Positions 44,448-55,820 of a stretch of DNA of 64,000 nt are shown here, in pieces (position 1 is the stretch's first letter; each line of letters begins with the position of its first letter). The DNA comes from Ashinkailepas kermadecensis. Lineage: Eukaryota; Arthropoda; Thecostraca; Neolepadidae. The notes beneath the pieces were generated by a model. The model was not told the DNA's origin, ran no database searches, and saw only the letters and a list, made by a program, of their open reading frames with translations. The stretch lies in contig JAOTOM010005050.1 of NCBI GenBank assembly GCA_034440615.1, positions 552,001 through 616,000 on the forward strand. Direction: 5' to 3'. A program made the position numbers and the translations under genes.

Positions 44448-45359
44448 GACACGCTGCAGACCGACCTCAGCGGCTATCGTACCCCACAGAAGGCTCCACC
44501 GTTCTACTGCGGCGACGGTGTCAAGTCGAGTGACTGTCGGCAGCCGACGGTCGGCGGCGGCTGTGTCACTGACCCGCCGCCGACACCATCTCCGACTCTG
44601 GTGCGACGTCTGCCGGCCGGCCGAGCCGAGACAACATACACGTGCTGCACGTGCGCCTCCGTGTTGCGCCATCTGGACAGTATCACCAATCTGCACCTGG
44701 CCGTGCCTGACCCTCTGCCGCCTCAACCTCGCACGAACCCCCAGGTGTCTGACCTGCTGGAGCCGTATCTGGCGGCGGAGCGGCTATCCGGCAAGAACCA
44801 GTACCACTGCTAGAAGTGCGCTGAGCTGCGCGACGCCGACCGACAGCTGCAGCTGCTGCAGCCGCCGCAATATCTCGTCATCTCGCTGGTGCGCTTCTTG
44901 TTCGAGCGTAGCACGGGCACGCGCCGCAAAGTTCTGACTCGCGTGGCGCTGACGGAGAGGCTGTGGGTGCCGGTGCGAGGTGAGCCTGCCGTCCAGTTCC
45001 GACTGTACGCGCTGATGGTGCACTGCGGCGGCTCGCTGGACGCCGGCCACTACTACTGCGTGGCGCGGCCGTCCGACGCCACCGGCCCGGACACCACACC
45101 TTCCGTCTGGTGTCGCCTCAACAACACCTACGTCACACCGCTGGATGCCGGCCACCTGGACACCTGGGGCGGCGGCGACGGCGCCGCCACGACAACCGAC
45201 GCTACCTATATGCTCTTCTACCGGCGGAGCGACGGCAATGCGGCGCGCCCGCCACTGTGGCGGCACGAGCAGCTGCTGGCGTCGCTGCGGCTCGAGGTGC
45301 AGAACGACAACGAGACGCATCGTCTGGGCGGCCGGTGCCGCCCAGACGTTGCCGTCTAG
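44448..45359 (+). pseudogene. Ubiquitin carboxyl-terminal hydrolase (USP family), C-terminal half with in-frame stop
   Basis: USPs are cysteine proteases that remove ubiquitin. This fragment shows, in order, a first zinc pair 'TYTCCTCASVLRHLDSITNL', 'LSGKNQYHC' followed by TAG (44811-44813) and 'KCAELRDADRQLQLL', then 'PPQYLVISLVRFLFE', the His box 'LDAGHYYCVARP', 'VWCRLNNTYV' and 'ATYMLFYRR', ending at TAG 45357-45359. The stop falls inside the second CXXC, where Glu or Lys is usual; the same frame is open on both sides. The catalytic Cys box is not present upstream (a TGA lies at 44445). Style and spacing recall USP35/USP38, weakly. Codon use is strongly G/C at third positions. Either a decayed copy or terminal exons of a gene with one mutation or sequencing error. 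Confidence 0.82.
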
Positions 45360-46600
45360 CGGCTGGTACCGGCTGGACGGTCGGTGGGCCCCGTGACGGT
45401 GACGACCGACCACCTCCGCCGACTGGCTGCGGCGGCGGTCAGAGCGCCTCCGCACCTCACTGTGTGTGCTGACGCGGTCTGGCCGCACCCGGGACGGCCG
45501 CCCGCTGAATGTGATGCATGAACTGTACTTGACGTCGATGAATAAGCTCCTTATCCGACATCGCTGAGACCTGTTGCCTGATAGCGAACGTACATTTACA
45601 ACCCACTATGTACCCGTCAAATTATGAATGCATAGTTTACTTTATCTGGATCCACCGAACAGACAACATGAGTGTGCCAAAGCAAAGACGCATGCTTAAC
45701 CTCAGGGAAACAATCCATAGGTCACTTTTCGTGCCCTTCTAAAGCACTAGCATAAGGCGCCAAATGAGGCGCTTGACGAATGAAGGCAATAACGGGCTAT
45801 GGGGGGGGGTACATGCTCCAGCCACACGACCGGGTACCATACCGTAACAAAAACGTGTAGATCTACCGCAACTGCGCTCTCTTGGCGGGTTATTTAATAG
45901 CCCGTCAAGAGAGCGCAATAAGATTATATCTTAGACATTATCTTGTGATGTCCAATTTTCCGCAGAAGTGCGATAAATTTATAAATAAACAATACACAAA
46001 CATAATAACAAACAGCCCATATTCCTAAAGTTCGGCTCCGTGTATTCATCTTCGGGATGCGCACTCGATATTTGATGCAGGAACCTGATGGTGGAAATAG
46101 TGTATTCAATTTTGGCATCTGTATCGGAAAAAGCCAATCTCTTTCATTGCAATTTAGCTACAATCTTGTCGAAAATGTGCTCATATGCCAAAATGATGTA
46201 GGCATTTCAAACTTAGATGCTTTATGCCGAATTGTCGGATTAGCGGAGGTGTGATGCCGGATCACGGCCAACTTTGTCCTACAGCTTTCCCGCGCAGCCT
46301 ACACCTCATGCAATTGTTCAGCGCGGCACCCTCCATCGAAATGACACCAGTCGCCTGGTCCCATGGCAGGCAGGTCGCTATACACGACGTAACCACGTGA
46401 TCGACTGCTGTTTCGTGGCTCTGAGGTGGAGCCGACTGAAACTGTACTGTCTAAGTTCCGCCACAAAGCCTTTTCTTTGACAAAAGTGAGCTTTATCAGG
46501 CTTGGCCAAGCTCACTATTTCGCAAATGATGCCCCGAATTCATTTTATATGTCTCAGGCACGCCGCAATGCGTGTGCTGCTCGAGGTGCGTTCCGACATT
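45360..46600. other. No gene; contains a hairpin
   Basis: 45360-45500 remains GC-rich and could hold the last bases of the USP transcript. A G-run lies at 45801-45810. Overlapping small frames at 45924-46254 on both strands show nothing recognisable. Confidence 0.4.
45874..45916. repeat. Hairpin, 16-bp stem, 11-nt loop
   Basis: GCGCTCTCTTGGCGGG (45874-45889) pairs with 45901-45916 with one mismatch around an AT-rich loop. No U-tract or gene end is nearby, so a terminator reading is not supported. Confidence 0.85.
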
Positions 46601-46619
46601 GCAGCAATGTTCACTAACA

Positions 46620-46958
46620 TCCGAAGAAAAAACGATGCGATTTAAGGTCAAGAGCATGCCATTTAAGGTCATGCCAATTTGATGCAAAATTCCTGCCACG
46701 GTATTCCTGAATCCAATGCTGGACAGGTTATGTTCGTGCAGTCCTAAAATAGTATTTCAAGGCGAGAAGCAAGAGCGTGTGTTAGATACCTCGAAGCATG
46801 GCCGAGTCTGAGGTGTAGTCTTTTCAAAGCGGGCTACTGCTCAGTGACCTTATGAACCTCATCAATTTCAACAAAATCGTTCCGTCCGTTAACAAAAGAT
46901 ACGAAGAACTGGGGAAGAGTTGTGGCGGTTCGTCTCGACACACCTCGTAATGCGAGGG
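46620..46958 (+). mobile_element. Family G fragment with TTAA right end
   Basis: Half-site words 'aaggtcaagag' and 'aaggtcatgcc' (46645-46675), 'gaagcatggccgagtctgag' like the interior of the complete copy, and a right end 'gcgagggttaa' whose TTAA is at 46959-46962, identical in form to the right end at 13578-13587. The left end was not found. Confidence 0.5.
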
Positions 46959-46962
46959 TTAA

Positions 46963-47560
46963 GGCTCCAAAAACGTGTCGGTCGGACCCGGTCTGACCAG
47001 GTCGGATCGCTCGGAATGACCTTTGTCGTACGTAGACGGGAGTGGGCCAACTGGAGATTCGTTTTCGCTCTTACTGACACACGTTTTATGTGAAATTTAG
47101 GAAATAATGTGACCAAAAGTACGAGGAGTACTAATACATCGGCAATTCTTGACGGCTTGCGCTGTATTGCTGATCGGAAGGCGCTTCTTTCTGTCGCTAT
47201 TGAAGTCCGTTTCAAAGACTGAACTTGACAGTCTCGGTAACATCTCGGTCTGTTCGTACTGATCAAATTGATCCTACGATATTCTACAGTCTACTTCAGG
47301 TATGATACAGGCTACGCCATGCGTCAGTACATTTTGCTTTGCAATATATCTGCTGTTTCCTAACCTGATTTGGATACAATTTGATATGAACTAATAGTAC
47401 AATCATCACATACCCATACTGTTTATGACCTAGGAGTACGGCGCTACATATCGCCTGTTTTGAACATCTGATCTGAGACATACATAATATATATGATCCC
47501 AGCTTCCACTATCCAAGAACTTAAAAAAGATTAAACAAGCAAATAAAGGTTCCGAGATCT
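46963..47560. other. No gene recognised
   Basis: A 125-codon frame at 46889-47266 (-) starts inside the family G fragment and has no domain. AT-rich downstream. Confidence 0.4.
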
Positions 47561-47574
47561 TCTCAGCGATTGTA

Positions 47575-47797
47575 TCACTTATTTATGGTTTGAAATCGGT
47601 AGCATTCCTGCACTAACCCGTCAGGGTTCAGCTTATGTTTTCTGATAGCTTCCCGTGTATGTTCTTTGGCTTCTGAAGTCAAATTGTCTGGTTTCTTGGC
47701 AACAACGGTGATATGCTGCTCGATGTTGATATCCGAGATGATCTCGAACAACACCGATGCCTTCTGCTTCGTGTCGGACCTATCTAATAATTTCATT
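47575..47797 (-). CDS. Possible terminal exon of a lipocalin-like protein
   Basis: A 73-codon frame ending in TGA at 47575. 'HITVVAKKPDNLTSEAKEHT' and 'REAIRKHKLNPDGLVQECYRF' resemble the end of lipocalins: a last strand, a helix, then a short loop with a Cys. On the minus strand the frame is preceded by a pyrimidine-rich stretch ending 'cacctctacag', a plausible 3' splice site right before the ATG-containing codon. So the ATG may be internal and not the start. No upstream exon or GXW motif was found within 1 kb, and no clear AATAAA follows. Codon use is mixed and not repeat-like. Family assignment is tentative. Confidence 0.33.
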
Positions 47798-47799
47798 CT

Positions 47800-48390
47800 G
47801 TAGAGGTGACGTCATCGGTAGAAAAGATTGCATCGCTATTACCAACAAAGTCAAGTATCATTCACGTACCTACTGTTCTTGCTCCCTAAGTTAAAGCTGC
47901 ATTTGATGCAATTGCGCACTGCGTGCTAAAAAAGCGCATCCCTAACCAGCTTAGAGGTGATATTAAAATTTACACGTTTTGGGGACGTATCATGTGACTG
48001 ATGTTTTCTTTGCTAACTATTATTTGGAGAGGTTTTGTTTAACCAATTGCACAAGCTTCTTTGCTGACATGCGGTGATCAACTGTACATAGTTAACGATC
48101 ACATCTTTGTCCAATTTCACTTCCAATCTCAATCAACCGGTTCTCCACAACGAAAGAATCTAAGCCTATCAGAGTGCAGTGCTGGTGTGCTACTCTTCTG
48201 ACGACGCCCTATCTCTAGCCGATAATCAGTCGGATTCATGGCCAACACTGGTCACATACATCAATCAGGACACTCGGACAGCGCAGCAAACATCAATCAG
48301 GACTCTCGGACAGTATGCAAGAGTATACAATTAGGGGTGAAAAACGAACACCTTTCACGGACCACACGACACTGGTCCAACCCGACCTGC
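47800..48390. other. No gene recognised
   Basis: Searched on the minus strand for upstream exons of the frame at 47575-47797; none was recognised. A short near-repeat 'atcaatcaggac(a/t)ctcggaca' occurs at 48261 and 48292. Confidence 0.4.
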
Positions 48391-48396
48391 ACATCC

Positions 48397-48522
48397 TTCA
48401 CATGCGTGTCAGTAGCTGGCCGTGTTCTGCGATCAAACCTTCACATGCGTGTCAGTAGCTGGCCGTGTTCTGCGATCAAACCTTCACATGCGTGTCAGTA
48501 GCTGGCCGTGTTCTGCGATCAA
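48397..48522 (+). repeat. 43-bp tandem repeat, 3 copies
   Basis: Units beginning 'cttcacatgcgtgtcagtag' start at about 48397, 48440 and 48483 and are nearly identical. Same unit length as, but no sequence relation to, the 43-bp array at 33.3-36.0 kb. Confidence 0.92.
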
Positions 48523-48587
48523 ACCTGAGACGCTCTCTCCCCGAACAGAGGAGGGGCGGCGGGGGAAAAAAAAAAGGAGGCATTGGT

Positions 48588-48845
48588 CAGGGCCAGATGT
48601 GTCTGCGAGGAAGGGATGTGACAGAGAGAGAGCGTCAGCGGCCAGATGTGATCTGCCGTGGAACGCGCGGCCAGATGTGATATGCTGTGCCAGAGAGGAA
48701 GGGCATGGGTAAACGCCAAAATTTAAAAATTGGCAAAAAAAAAAAGAAAAGGGAAGAGGCAGTGATACTGTGCCAGAGAGCAGAGGCATTGGTCAGCGGC
48801 CAGATGTGACATGCTGTGCCAGAGAACAAGGACATGGGTCAGCGG
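48588..48845 (+). repeat. Imperfect 'ggccagatgtga' repeats
   Basis: 'gccagatgtg' recurs at about 48591, 48640, 48670 and 48799, together with 'tgctgtgccagaga' and 'aaggcatgggt' words. Unit length is irregular. Contains poly-A runs at 48567-48577 and 48735-48745. Confidence 0.65.
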
Positions 48846-48857
48846 CTATGGTGCGAC

Positions 48858-49000
48858 GGTTGATCTTGGTTGATCTTGGTGTTAGGTGGCATCGCCGATC
48901 TGCGATGACTATTCTTGGTTGACATTGGTGTTAGGTGACATGGCCGATCTGCGATGGTTGATCTTGGTTGACCTTGGCGTTAGGCGACATGGCCGATCTC
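48858..49000 (+). repeat. 49-bp tandem repeat, 3 copies
   Basis: 'gttagg' at 48881, 48930 and 48979 gives a 49-bp period. Units share 'cttggttgacattggtg' and 'catggccgatctgcgatg' type words. Confidence 0.88.
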
Positions 49001-51595
49001 ATCATCGGGCGAAAACCATCAGAAGTCCTTTGTTTCCACAGTGTCACCAAACACAGCGCGTCGCTCCCTGTCGGGCGGATCGCAGCCATAAAACATCTAA
49101 TCTGACGGCCATCGCATGGTGGACGACAAAAGTGATGTTCACGTCAGCCACCTGGTGCCGTAAATGTCCTCTTTGTATATTCACCGCGCATTTCGCCCCT
49201 GTTTTGCATCCTATGCCCAGTGCGATGCGGCCCGGCGTTCGCCAAGGCTGCACGATACGTGGAGTGGTGGGGCCGCGCGCCGGCATTGTCGGCGGCCGAG
49301 CGTCGCCGCAGCCCCGCATGGCATGCATGGCACGCCATATGTATGCGCGTGGCCTCCCCCGCGGCCGCTGGCACTGCCAGTCGACACAATTCACGTGAGC
49401 GACTCCCACGCGTCACGTGGCCGACACGGACAGCGGGTGTCGGCCGCTCTGACAAATGGTGCTCTCGGTGAACACAGGCTGGAGCTGTTGCGGTGTTTTC
49501 GTGACAGAAAGCCGTACATAGGGCATCCCCCGCACAGATATTTGCTGAAATTGGCGAATCAAAGTCAATGAAAGCATATCGTGGGCCTATATTTTTATTC
49601 ATTTATTGATGATTGCTAGTTCCCTACGGAGTGTTGTTGGCATATATTAGTATATATAGTATATATAATAATAATATAATACCTAGAGCACCATGGACGA
49701 ATGGTTTTGTACTGGGAAGTAGGTGGGGATGACGAGCGGCCCCGCACTTTAGTATATCATCGAAATCCTGTGTAGTGGGGAAGGTTACGGAATTTACGCA
49801 CCGGATGATACATTTTACACGGATGCTTCAAATGTCCACCGGTTAGACTGGCTACTTTTAGAATAGGACCAGAGAGAATCAAAGTCCTTGTCAGAATGAT
49901 GGCAATGCACTCAATAATCCTTAGCGTGGATATGATGGCAATGAAATATCCAACTAACTATATTGAAAAGGGTTACAATGCAACCTGCAATCAATTTTCA
50001 GTCCTTCTGAGGATATGAGCTTATAAGCGCATCGACTGCGTCGGTCATACGGCAAATGCCTTCTGAGGATACCGAATGCTAAATAAGTGCATACAGAATG
50101 TTTTCTGTTCCACTGCCTCGTTCATGCAGCTCCGGTTTGCCAGGATGTAACAGAATATGCTGGACGCCTAGAGTGACATGCAATGTACCGACTGCCGTGC
50201 AGGGGCGCAGCTAGGATAATGCGACAGGGGGTGTAATCTATTTTGAAGCACCTTAGCCTACATCATCAAGACAAAAAGTTCCCGAATTTCGGGTTTCTTT
50301 TCGCGGACCCCTATTCAAGTTTTTCAACTGGGAATTTTTATGTCTCCTGTTTTCGACCCCTGATTCTAGGCTTCCATTGACAGCTCCACCTGCTGATTCC
50401 TGTGGGGGACGAGAGCGTAGGTGTAGGAACCAGACAATTATTGGTATGGAAGAAATAACTGAAGGAACATTTATTGAATTAACGCTCATTGGTTCCATGC
50501 TTAGAGATAATATTATTGCTATGGATCATATAGTATGATAGAGATGGAGCAATTAAGTGGAGGCTTCCATGCTTATTCTATTCATTCCAACTCCCATAGA
50601 CGAGATGCATTTTCGCTCGATCTTTCCATGCATCAACATAGGTGTAATTATAAACTTGATTAGAAGTGTGGCGTAAGCGTCTCCCACGTCCCGGACGGCG
50701 GAGTCGCACATGCAGGTTTCCATCATAGGCGCGACCATGGGTTGATGCAGAATGGATCTAAATTTCGCTCACCGATACCACTGTCCCCCAAAAAAAGAGT
50801 CATATGGCACATTTACCATGACCACAAAACGAAATCTGGGCTGTGTCAGAGCATAGCCTGATCGTCAACCACTCGTCCTATCACAATTCCTACGGGCAGC
50901 CAAAGATCTATCTATTTAGATGCGCGGACCATGGAAGTGAAATACGAAAGAGAGCGATCAAGCGATCGTAAAGGCGTACGCCTCGTTCCAAATAAAGTAT
51001 TGCCTGCCATGTACGGCAGCAGCAGCGACATCTCTAGGCCTAGATATCGCATTAAAATGATTCGCTTCTCTGAGATAATGATAGTGAAAAGGATTGAAAA
51101 CTATCGCCTACACACCTATCCACAGGCCGCAATTCCATAAGAATTGTTTATTGTCCACAATCTCCAACTGCATATTCAGCCCTTACAGGAGAAGTCATCG
51201 GCTAAAAAGCTTAAACAGAACAGGTGAACAGTATTCAGTTCAAACAGGTAAAAGGCTGATAAAATTGCATCGATGCAGATGGCTACGCGACTCAGATGTG
51301 AACGTGTGACACAGCACATACATATCTAACTACATGCGTCTTAAAGGTATTCAGCGAGTTCGCGAATATATCCGCACTTGGTGTCCTCGCTAAAAATATA
51401 TTCATTTATCTAAGTAATCTGCTGAATAAGCCACACCTAATGGTTTCAACAAGTGCGTACGATGCATGAACTAAACAGGTTGCCTGTTTCTCCTGACTGG
51501 GACACATAATCCAAAGTTCTGCAATAAAACCGATGAGTCCGTCCTACCGCATGAAGCGTTTCGTAAGAACATGATGTAAGACCGTAAGCGACGAG
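49001..51595. other. No gene recognised; possible hAT-type end at 50203
   Basis: 49140-49480 is GC-rich with frames open on both strands (152 and 135 codons) and no domain. 'caggggcgcagctagg' at 50206 resembles the left end of the hAT-like MITE at 11217, but no matching right end was found. AT-rich at 49630-49685. Confidence 0.35.
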
Positions 51596-51599
51596 TGGA

Positions 51600-53670
51600 C
51601 ACAGACGTCATGCTATCATAATGTTCGCGTTATATGCCTCCGACAGAGCAATTTTCAAGAATTTGCTACCAGGCACTCCTGTTTGCATTGATCTAATAAA
51701 CAGCCTGAGAGCTCGGTTTGCAGTTGACACAGTTTTTGCCACATGCTGTGCGAATGTTAATTTACTGTCCAGGTACACACCCACGTCTCGCATCCCAGTC
51801 TCACGCTGCAGCGTCGTATCTTGCATCTTATATTCGAAACGCACATGAGTACGACTGAGAGTTATTGTGAACGACTTTCATTTCAGAGGGTTCAAGGATA
51901 GCATCCAGTCTGCAGACCACTTGTAGGGAGAATCAATATCCATCTGCAGGCGGGTCGCGTCGTCCACAGACGCTACCATCCTAAACATTTTGACGTCATC
52001 AGCAAACATTAGACATTCGGAGTCAATCCTGGATGGCAGGTCGTTCACAAACGGGGAAAATCACAGAGGGGTCAGCAAGCTCCTTTCCGGTACACCAGAA
52101 GTGGCATCAGCCCAGTCCGAGACCGTTGACTATCACCGTTGACGTTGACTATCACCCGCTGCCGGCGACCAGTCAGATATGAACGAATCAGAGAGCTAAT
52201 TTTGTCTGAAACATGATATGCATTTTCGAGCTTGTATAGCAACAGCTTATGGTCACTTTGGAAGTAGAAGAGTAGTCCGTATAGATTGCATCTGTCTGAA
52301 AACCGGCAGCGATCGAATCCCAGGCGTGCCTCAAGAAAGCTGCCAGGTTTGAAGCACACGACCTTTTTGGAATAAAACCGTGCTGGGTGTCAGTCAGTAC
52401 TGGTAAAATGTGAGCACTCAAAACATTATACATGTGTTTTCCAAAATCTTGGCACACAGGCAAAGAAGTGAAAAGGCTGTGTAGTTTGTCTGAATTTTCC
52501 GATTGCCTTTCTTATATATTGGTGTGACGTTTGCCATGTTCCATCGGTTCCGAAATTTTCCCTGCCTGACAGAAAGGCTACAATTTTTTTTTGCAGCGGA
52601 ACGCATAATTGGTCAGCACACTCCCGGAGGATTCGGGTGCTAATATTATCTGATCCACATGCTTTATGCGAGACAAGTCCAATGAAAATCGTGTGGATTT
52701 GTTCTAGTGAGGGCCGAAAGTCTGTAAGATTGGACAATCCGTAGTCCTGTAATAGTGGGTACTGGGCTACATCCCGTGCTGTGAACTTGGCTGAAAAGGC
52801 TCTGTTCAGCAGGTTGGCGCGTCCAACGTCCAACGTCATCGCTGATTAACGTGTTTCCGTCGAGCAGAGGCGGAACGGAACCACTCTTCTTAAAACATTA
52901 CAAAAATGACCAGTATCGCTTTGGGTTCGTCTTAATCCTCCACTAGCCTCCTCAGATAACTGCAGTAGCTGCGTCCGATCAGATGTTTAAAGAAGTCGCG
53001 CTCGTCCGTAAAATCGCGCCGAATGACACTGTCACTCGAGTGCCATTTCATCCGACGATGTGCACATTCTTTCGCGGCTAGTGTGCGCCTGGCCTCACCG
53101 TCGAACCAGGGCGGGAGTCTACGGCGAGGAGTCATGACCGGCACATGACCACGAATAGCAGCCTCGACTAACGAGTAAAACATCTCAACAGCATTGTCAA
53201 CATCTAAGCCATCCACAACGTTCAACGGTAAAAGTTCCAGACAGCGTCGCAGTGAATCAGAATCTGCTCTCTTGTTGTCATAGGTAGTCGATCTTGATGC
53301 AGCTGGGGGTGATGACCTCGGCAGAAGAAACTTAGCCTGGCTCTCGTCATGGCCTGAGTCTATGATTCTCTTCAGAACGAAGGCCTCTGCTGCGATATCG
53401 ATAGATAGGCGCAATATGACCAGAGCAGTCGAAGCACCCGAAAGCCCAAATAACTGTGATATCGATAGTGAGCACCGAGTCTAAAATGTTGTTGGTTCTT
53501 GTAGCTTGAGTGACGTATTGGCGCAGGCCGTAGAAATCGCACGCTTCCGGGAAGCAGTTGGTCCTGGCCATTGCAATAGCCAGGACCAACTGCTTAGCCA
53601 GGCCAAAGTAGCATGAATGTGGCACTTGGTATTCAGTTAACATACCCAAAGTCCATGTAAGCATAGCATT
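51600..53670 (-). pseudogene. CR1/Jockey-like non-LTR element, decayed
   Basis: Minus-strand order: the end of an AP endonuclease ('LRQYVTQATRTNNILDSVLT', near 53520-53460), a linker (53414-52932, with 'PPWFDGEARRTLAAKECAHR'), the RT N-terminal part (52839-52560: 'HKACGSDNISTRILRECAD'), 'HGFIPKRSCASNLAAF' (about 52385-52340), 'LMFADDVKMF' with the FADD catalytic box (about 52017-51985), and the thumb 'DVGVYLDSKLTFAQHVAK' (about 51795-51740). Frames change several times and stops intervene. The C-terminal end and 3' UTR are not evident. Sequence differs clearly from the elements at 4.6 and 42 kb. Confidence 0.85.
53552..53595. repeat. Perfect hairpin, 17-bp stem, 10-nt loop
   Basis: AAGCAGTTGGTCCTGGC (53552-53568) and its exact complement (53579-53595) flank CATTGCAATA. 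It lies at the upstream edge of the recognisable endonuclease piece, where normal endonuclease sequence would be expected, so it probably marks a rearrangement. Confidence 0.9.
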
Positions 53671-54630
53671 CCGTAATCAGAAGCTTTGCACGACGGATTG
53701 GAAAAGGAATCAGGGGCCAGGGCCTTATGGAATCGGCTTGCATTAATACGGGCAAAACGAAAATATTTGAACAGGCTTCTTGCATTGTGCGTGTCTTAGT
53801 GTCATAATGAGACATTGACCTGATGGTAGAAGGGAAATAAAAGCATCAAAATGTCTTTGGTACAATTTAGCGCATTTGTAAGGACTAGTATACAAATGAC
53901 CGCAAAAGAGGGTTAGAAATTATTCCCCCGAGCCGATCTTATTAGTTCCGCCATGGGACCGCGATAATTAGGGCATCATCGTGCTCCCCAACAAAATGGC
54001 TTTCCGGGGCAGATCCACTTTCCTGCTCCAATATGCTACCTTGCGTCTGAGAAGCAATCATATGATCGAGGTCGCCCGCCGGTCTAGTGATGCCGCATGG
54101 TCCTTAGTTCCGCGAATGATCAATTATGATCGAAGCTCCCTAAAGCCCTGAGTCCAAATCCGACTCAAAGGATAAATCCCATGCTGATGTCTGAAGGAGG
54201 ATGGAGACGGAAAACGTTTTTCTTTGTCCGGGCAGAAAACCCGCTTACCCCCAGCAAGGAGGCGGAAGACGGGCTTTTGTTCTTGCATTTTTTAAAATTT
54301 CTGGACTTATTTTGAACTTGAAGGAGGGCGTAGAGTAAGCGCAAACACGTTTGGTACGTACAGGACAATGAAATGAGGATCAACTTCGCTTTTTCCATCG
54401 GGCGTCAGCATTATCAGCAACCATAGAAAGCTACACTCTTCGCCCATGTTGTTGTGTATGCTGTTGTCTAGGCTATCAGCACACAATTTGTACATGTACG
54501 TACACACTCACACGGATGACTGCAGACGGAAACTGAATAAAAAAGACTGGATGCACGCCCTGGTCCCTAGCAAACTATATCATTTGCAAACGATGCCTTG
54601 GCACACACAACTCCTCACTGACACCAAACT
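53671..54630. other. No gene recognised
   Basis: No protein motif or repeat was recognised apart from short frames of 60-77 codons on the minus strand. Confidence 0.45.
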
Positions 54631-55245
54631 ACTGCTGCTGGTGACGCTGTCACTGCTGCTAGTGACGCTGTCACTGCTGCTGGTGACGCTGTCACTGCTG
54701 CTGGTGACGCTGTCACTGCTGCTGGTGACGCTGTCACTGCTGCTGGTGACGCTGTAACTGCTGCTGGTGACGCTGTCACTGCTGCTCTGCGCTGCGTGTG
54801 ACGCTGTACTGCTGCTGCGCTGTCACTGCTGTGTGACGCTGTCACTGCTGCTGGTGACGCTGTCACTGCTGCTGGTGACGCTGTCACTGCTGCTGGTGAC
54901 GCTGTCACTGCTGCTGGTGACGCTGTCACTGCTGCTGGTGACGCTGTCACTGCTGCTGGTGACGCTGTCACTGCTGTTGGTGACGCTGTAACTGCTGCTG
55001 GTGACGCTGTCACTGCTGTTGGTGACGCTGTAACTGCTGCTGGTGACGCTGTCACTGCTGCTGGTGACGCTGTCACTGCTGCTCGTGACGCTGTCACTGC
55101 TGCTGGTGACGCTGTCACTGCTGTTGGTGACGCTGTAACTGCTGCTGGTGACGCTGTCACTGCTGCTGGTGACGCTGTCACTGCTGCTCGTGACGCTGTC
55201 ACTGCTGCTCGTGACGCCTCCACTGCTGCTCGTGACGCCTCCACA
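54631..55245 (+). repeat. 21-bp minisatellite, about 29 units, internally palindromic
   Basis: Units of 'gctgctggtgacgctgtcac' plus one base. GTGAC-gct-GTCAC is a perfect short palindrome, and CTGCTG is a trinucleotide repeat core, so single strands can fold. A disturbed patch at 54780-54840 breaks the register. Variants (tgtaact, ctcgtgac) recur in the same order, which indicates block duplication. The frames of 211 and 166 codons on the minus strand and 103 on the plus strand are repeat-derived. Confidence 0.95.
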
Positions 55246-55815
55246 CACATGACTCCCTGCCGACACTGCTATCCCGCTCCCGCTCGGCGGCCGACTGGGA
55301 TCATATAATTGCTTCTCACACACAAGGTAGCAGATTGGAGCAGGAAAGTACGCCTGTCCCGGAAAGCCAATTTATTGGGGAACACGATGATGCTAAAATG
55401 ATGGCGGTACTTGGCGGTGCTCAACAGATCGGCTCTACCGAAGTATTGCTAAGCCACTTCTGTGGTTATTTCTGTGAGTCCTTAAAGATTTGCGCGAAAA
55501 TTCTACCAAAAAGAAGACAAACTTTATTCTTTCACTTTCATCAACAAGCCAATGTCCCATTCGAACACAAAACACACACAATGAAAGAAGCCTATTTCAT
55601 TATTTCCGTTTTGCTTTAATTAAATATAAGCCGATTTCATAACGCACTGATTCCTTCCCCACAATGTCGTACAAAGTTTTCTGCTTGGATAATTTATATG
55701 CTTACATGGGGGAATTAACTTTAAAACTACTGTCAGATTCATGTTCCATGGTCAATTCCGAACAGCTTGATGTATGTTTCATATTGATACCGAAAAATCA
55801 CTGAAGCCAATTATG
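55246..55815. other. No gene recognised
   Basis: A 94-codon frame at 55335-55619 (+) has no motif. AT-rich towards the right. Confidence 0.4.
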
Positions 55816-55820
55816 TCGCA

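Noticed and set aside
45874..45916. Transcription terminator
   Set aside because: No U-tract, no adjacent gene end, and the genome is eukaryotic.
49044..49602. GC-rich frames on both strands
   Set aside because: Openness explained by GC-rich composition; no recognisable protein.
54615..55323. Frames of 211 and 166 codons with AAVTASP and SSSDSVT repeats
   Set aside because: Both come from the 21-bp minisatellite read in different frames of the minus strand.
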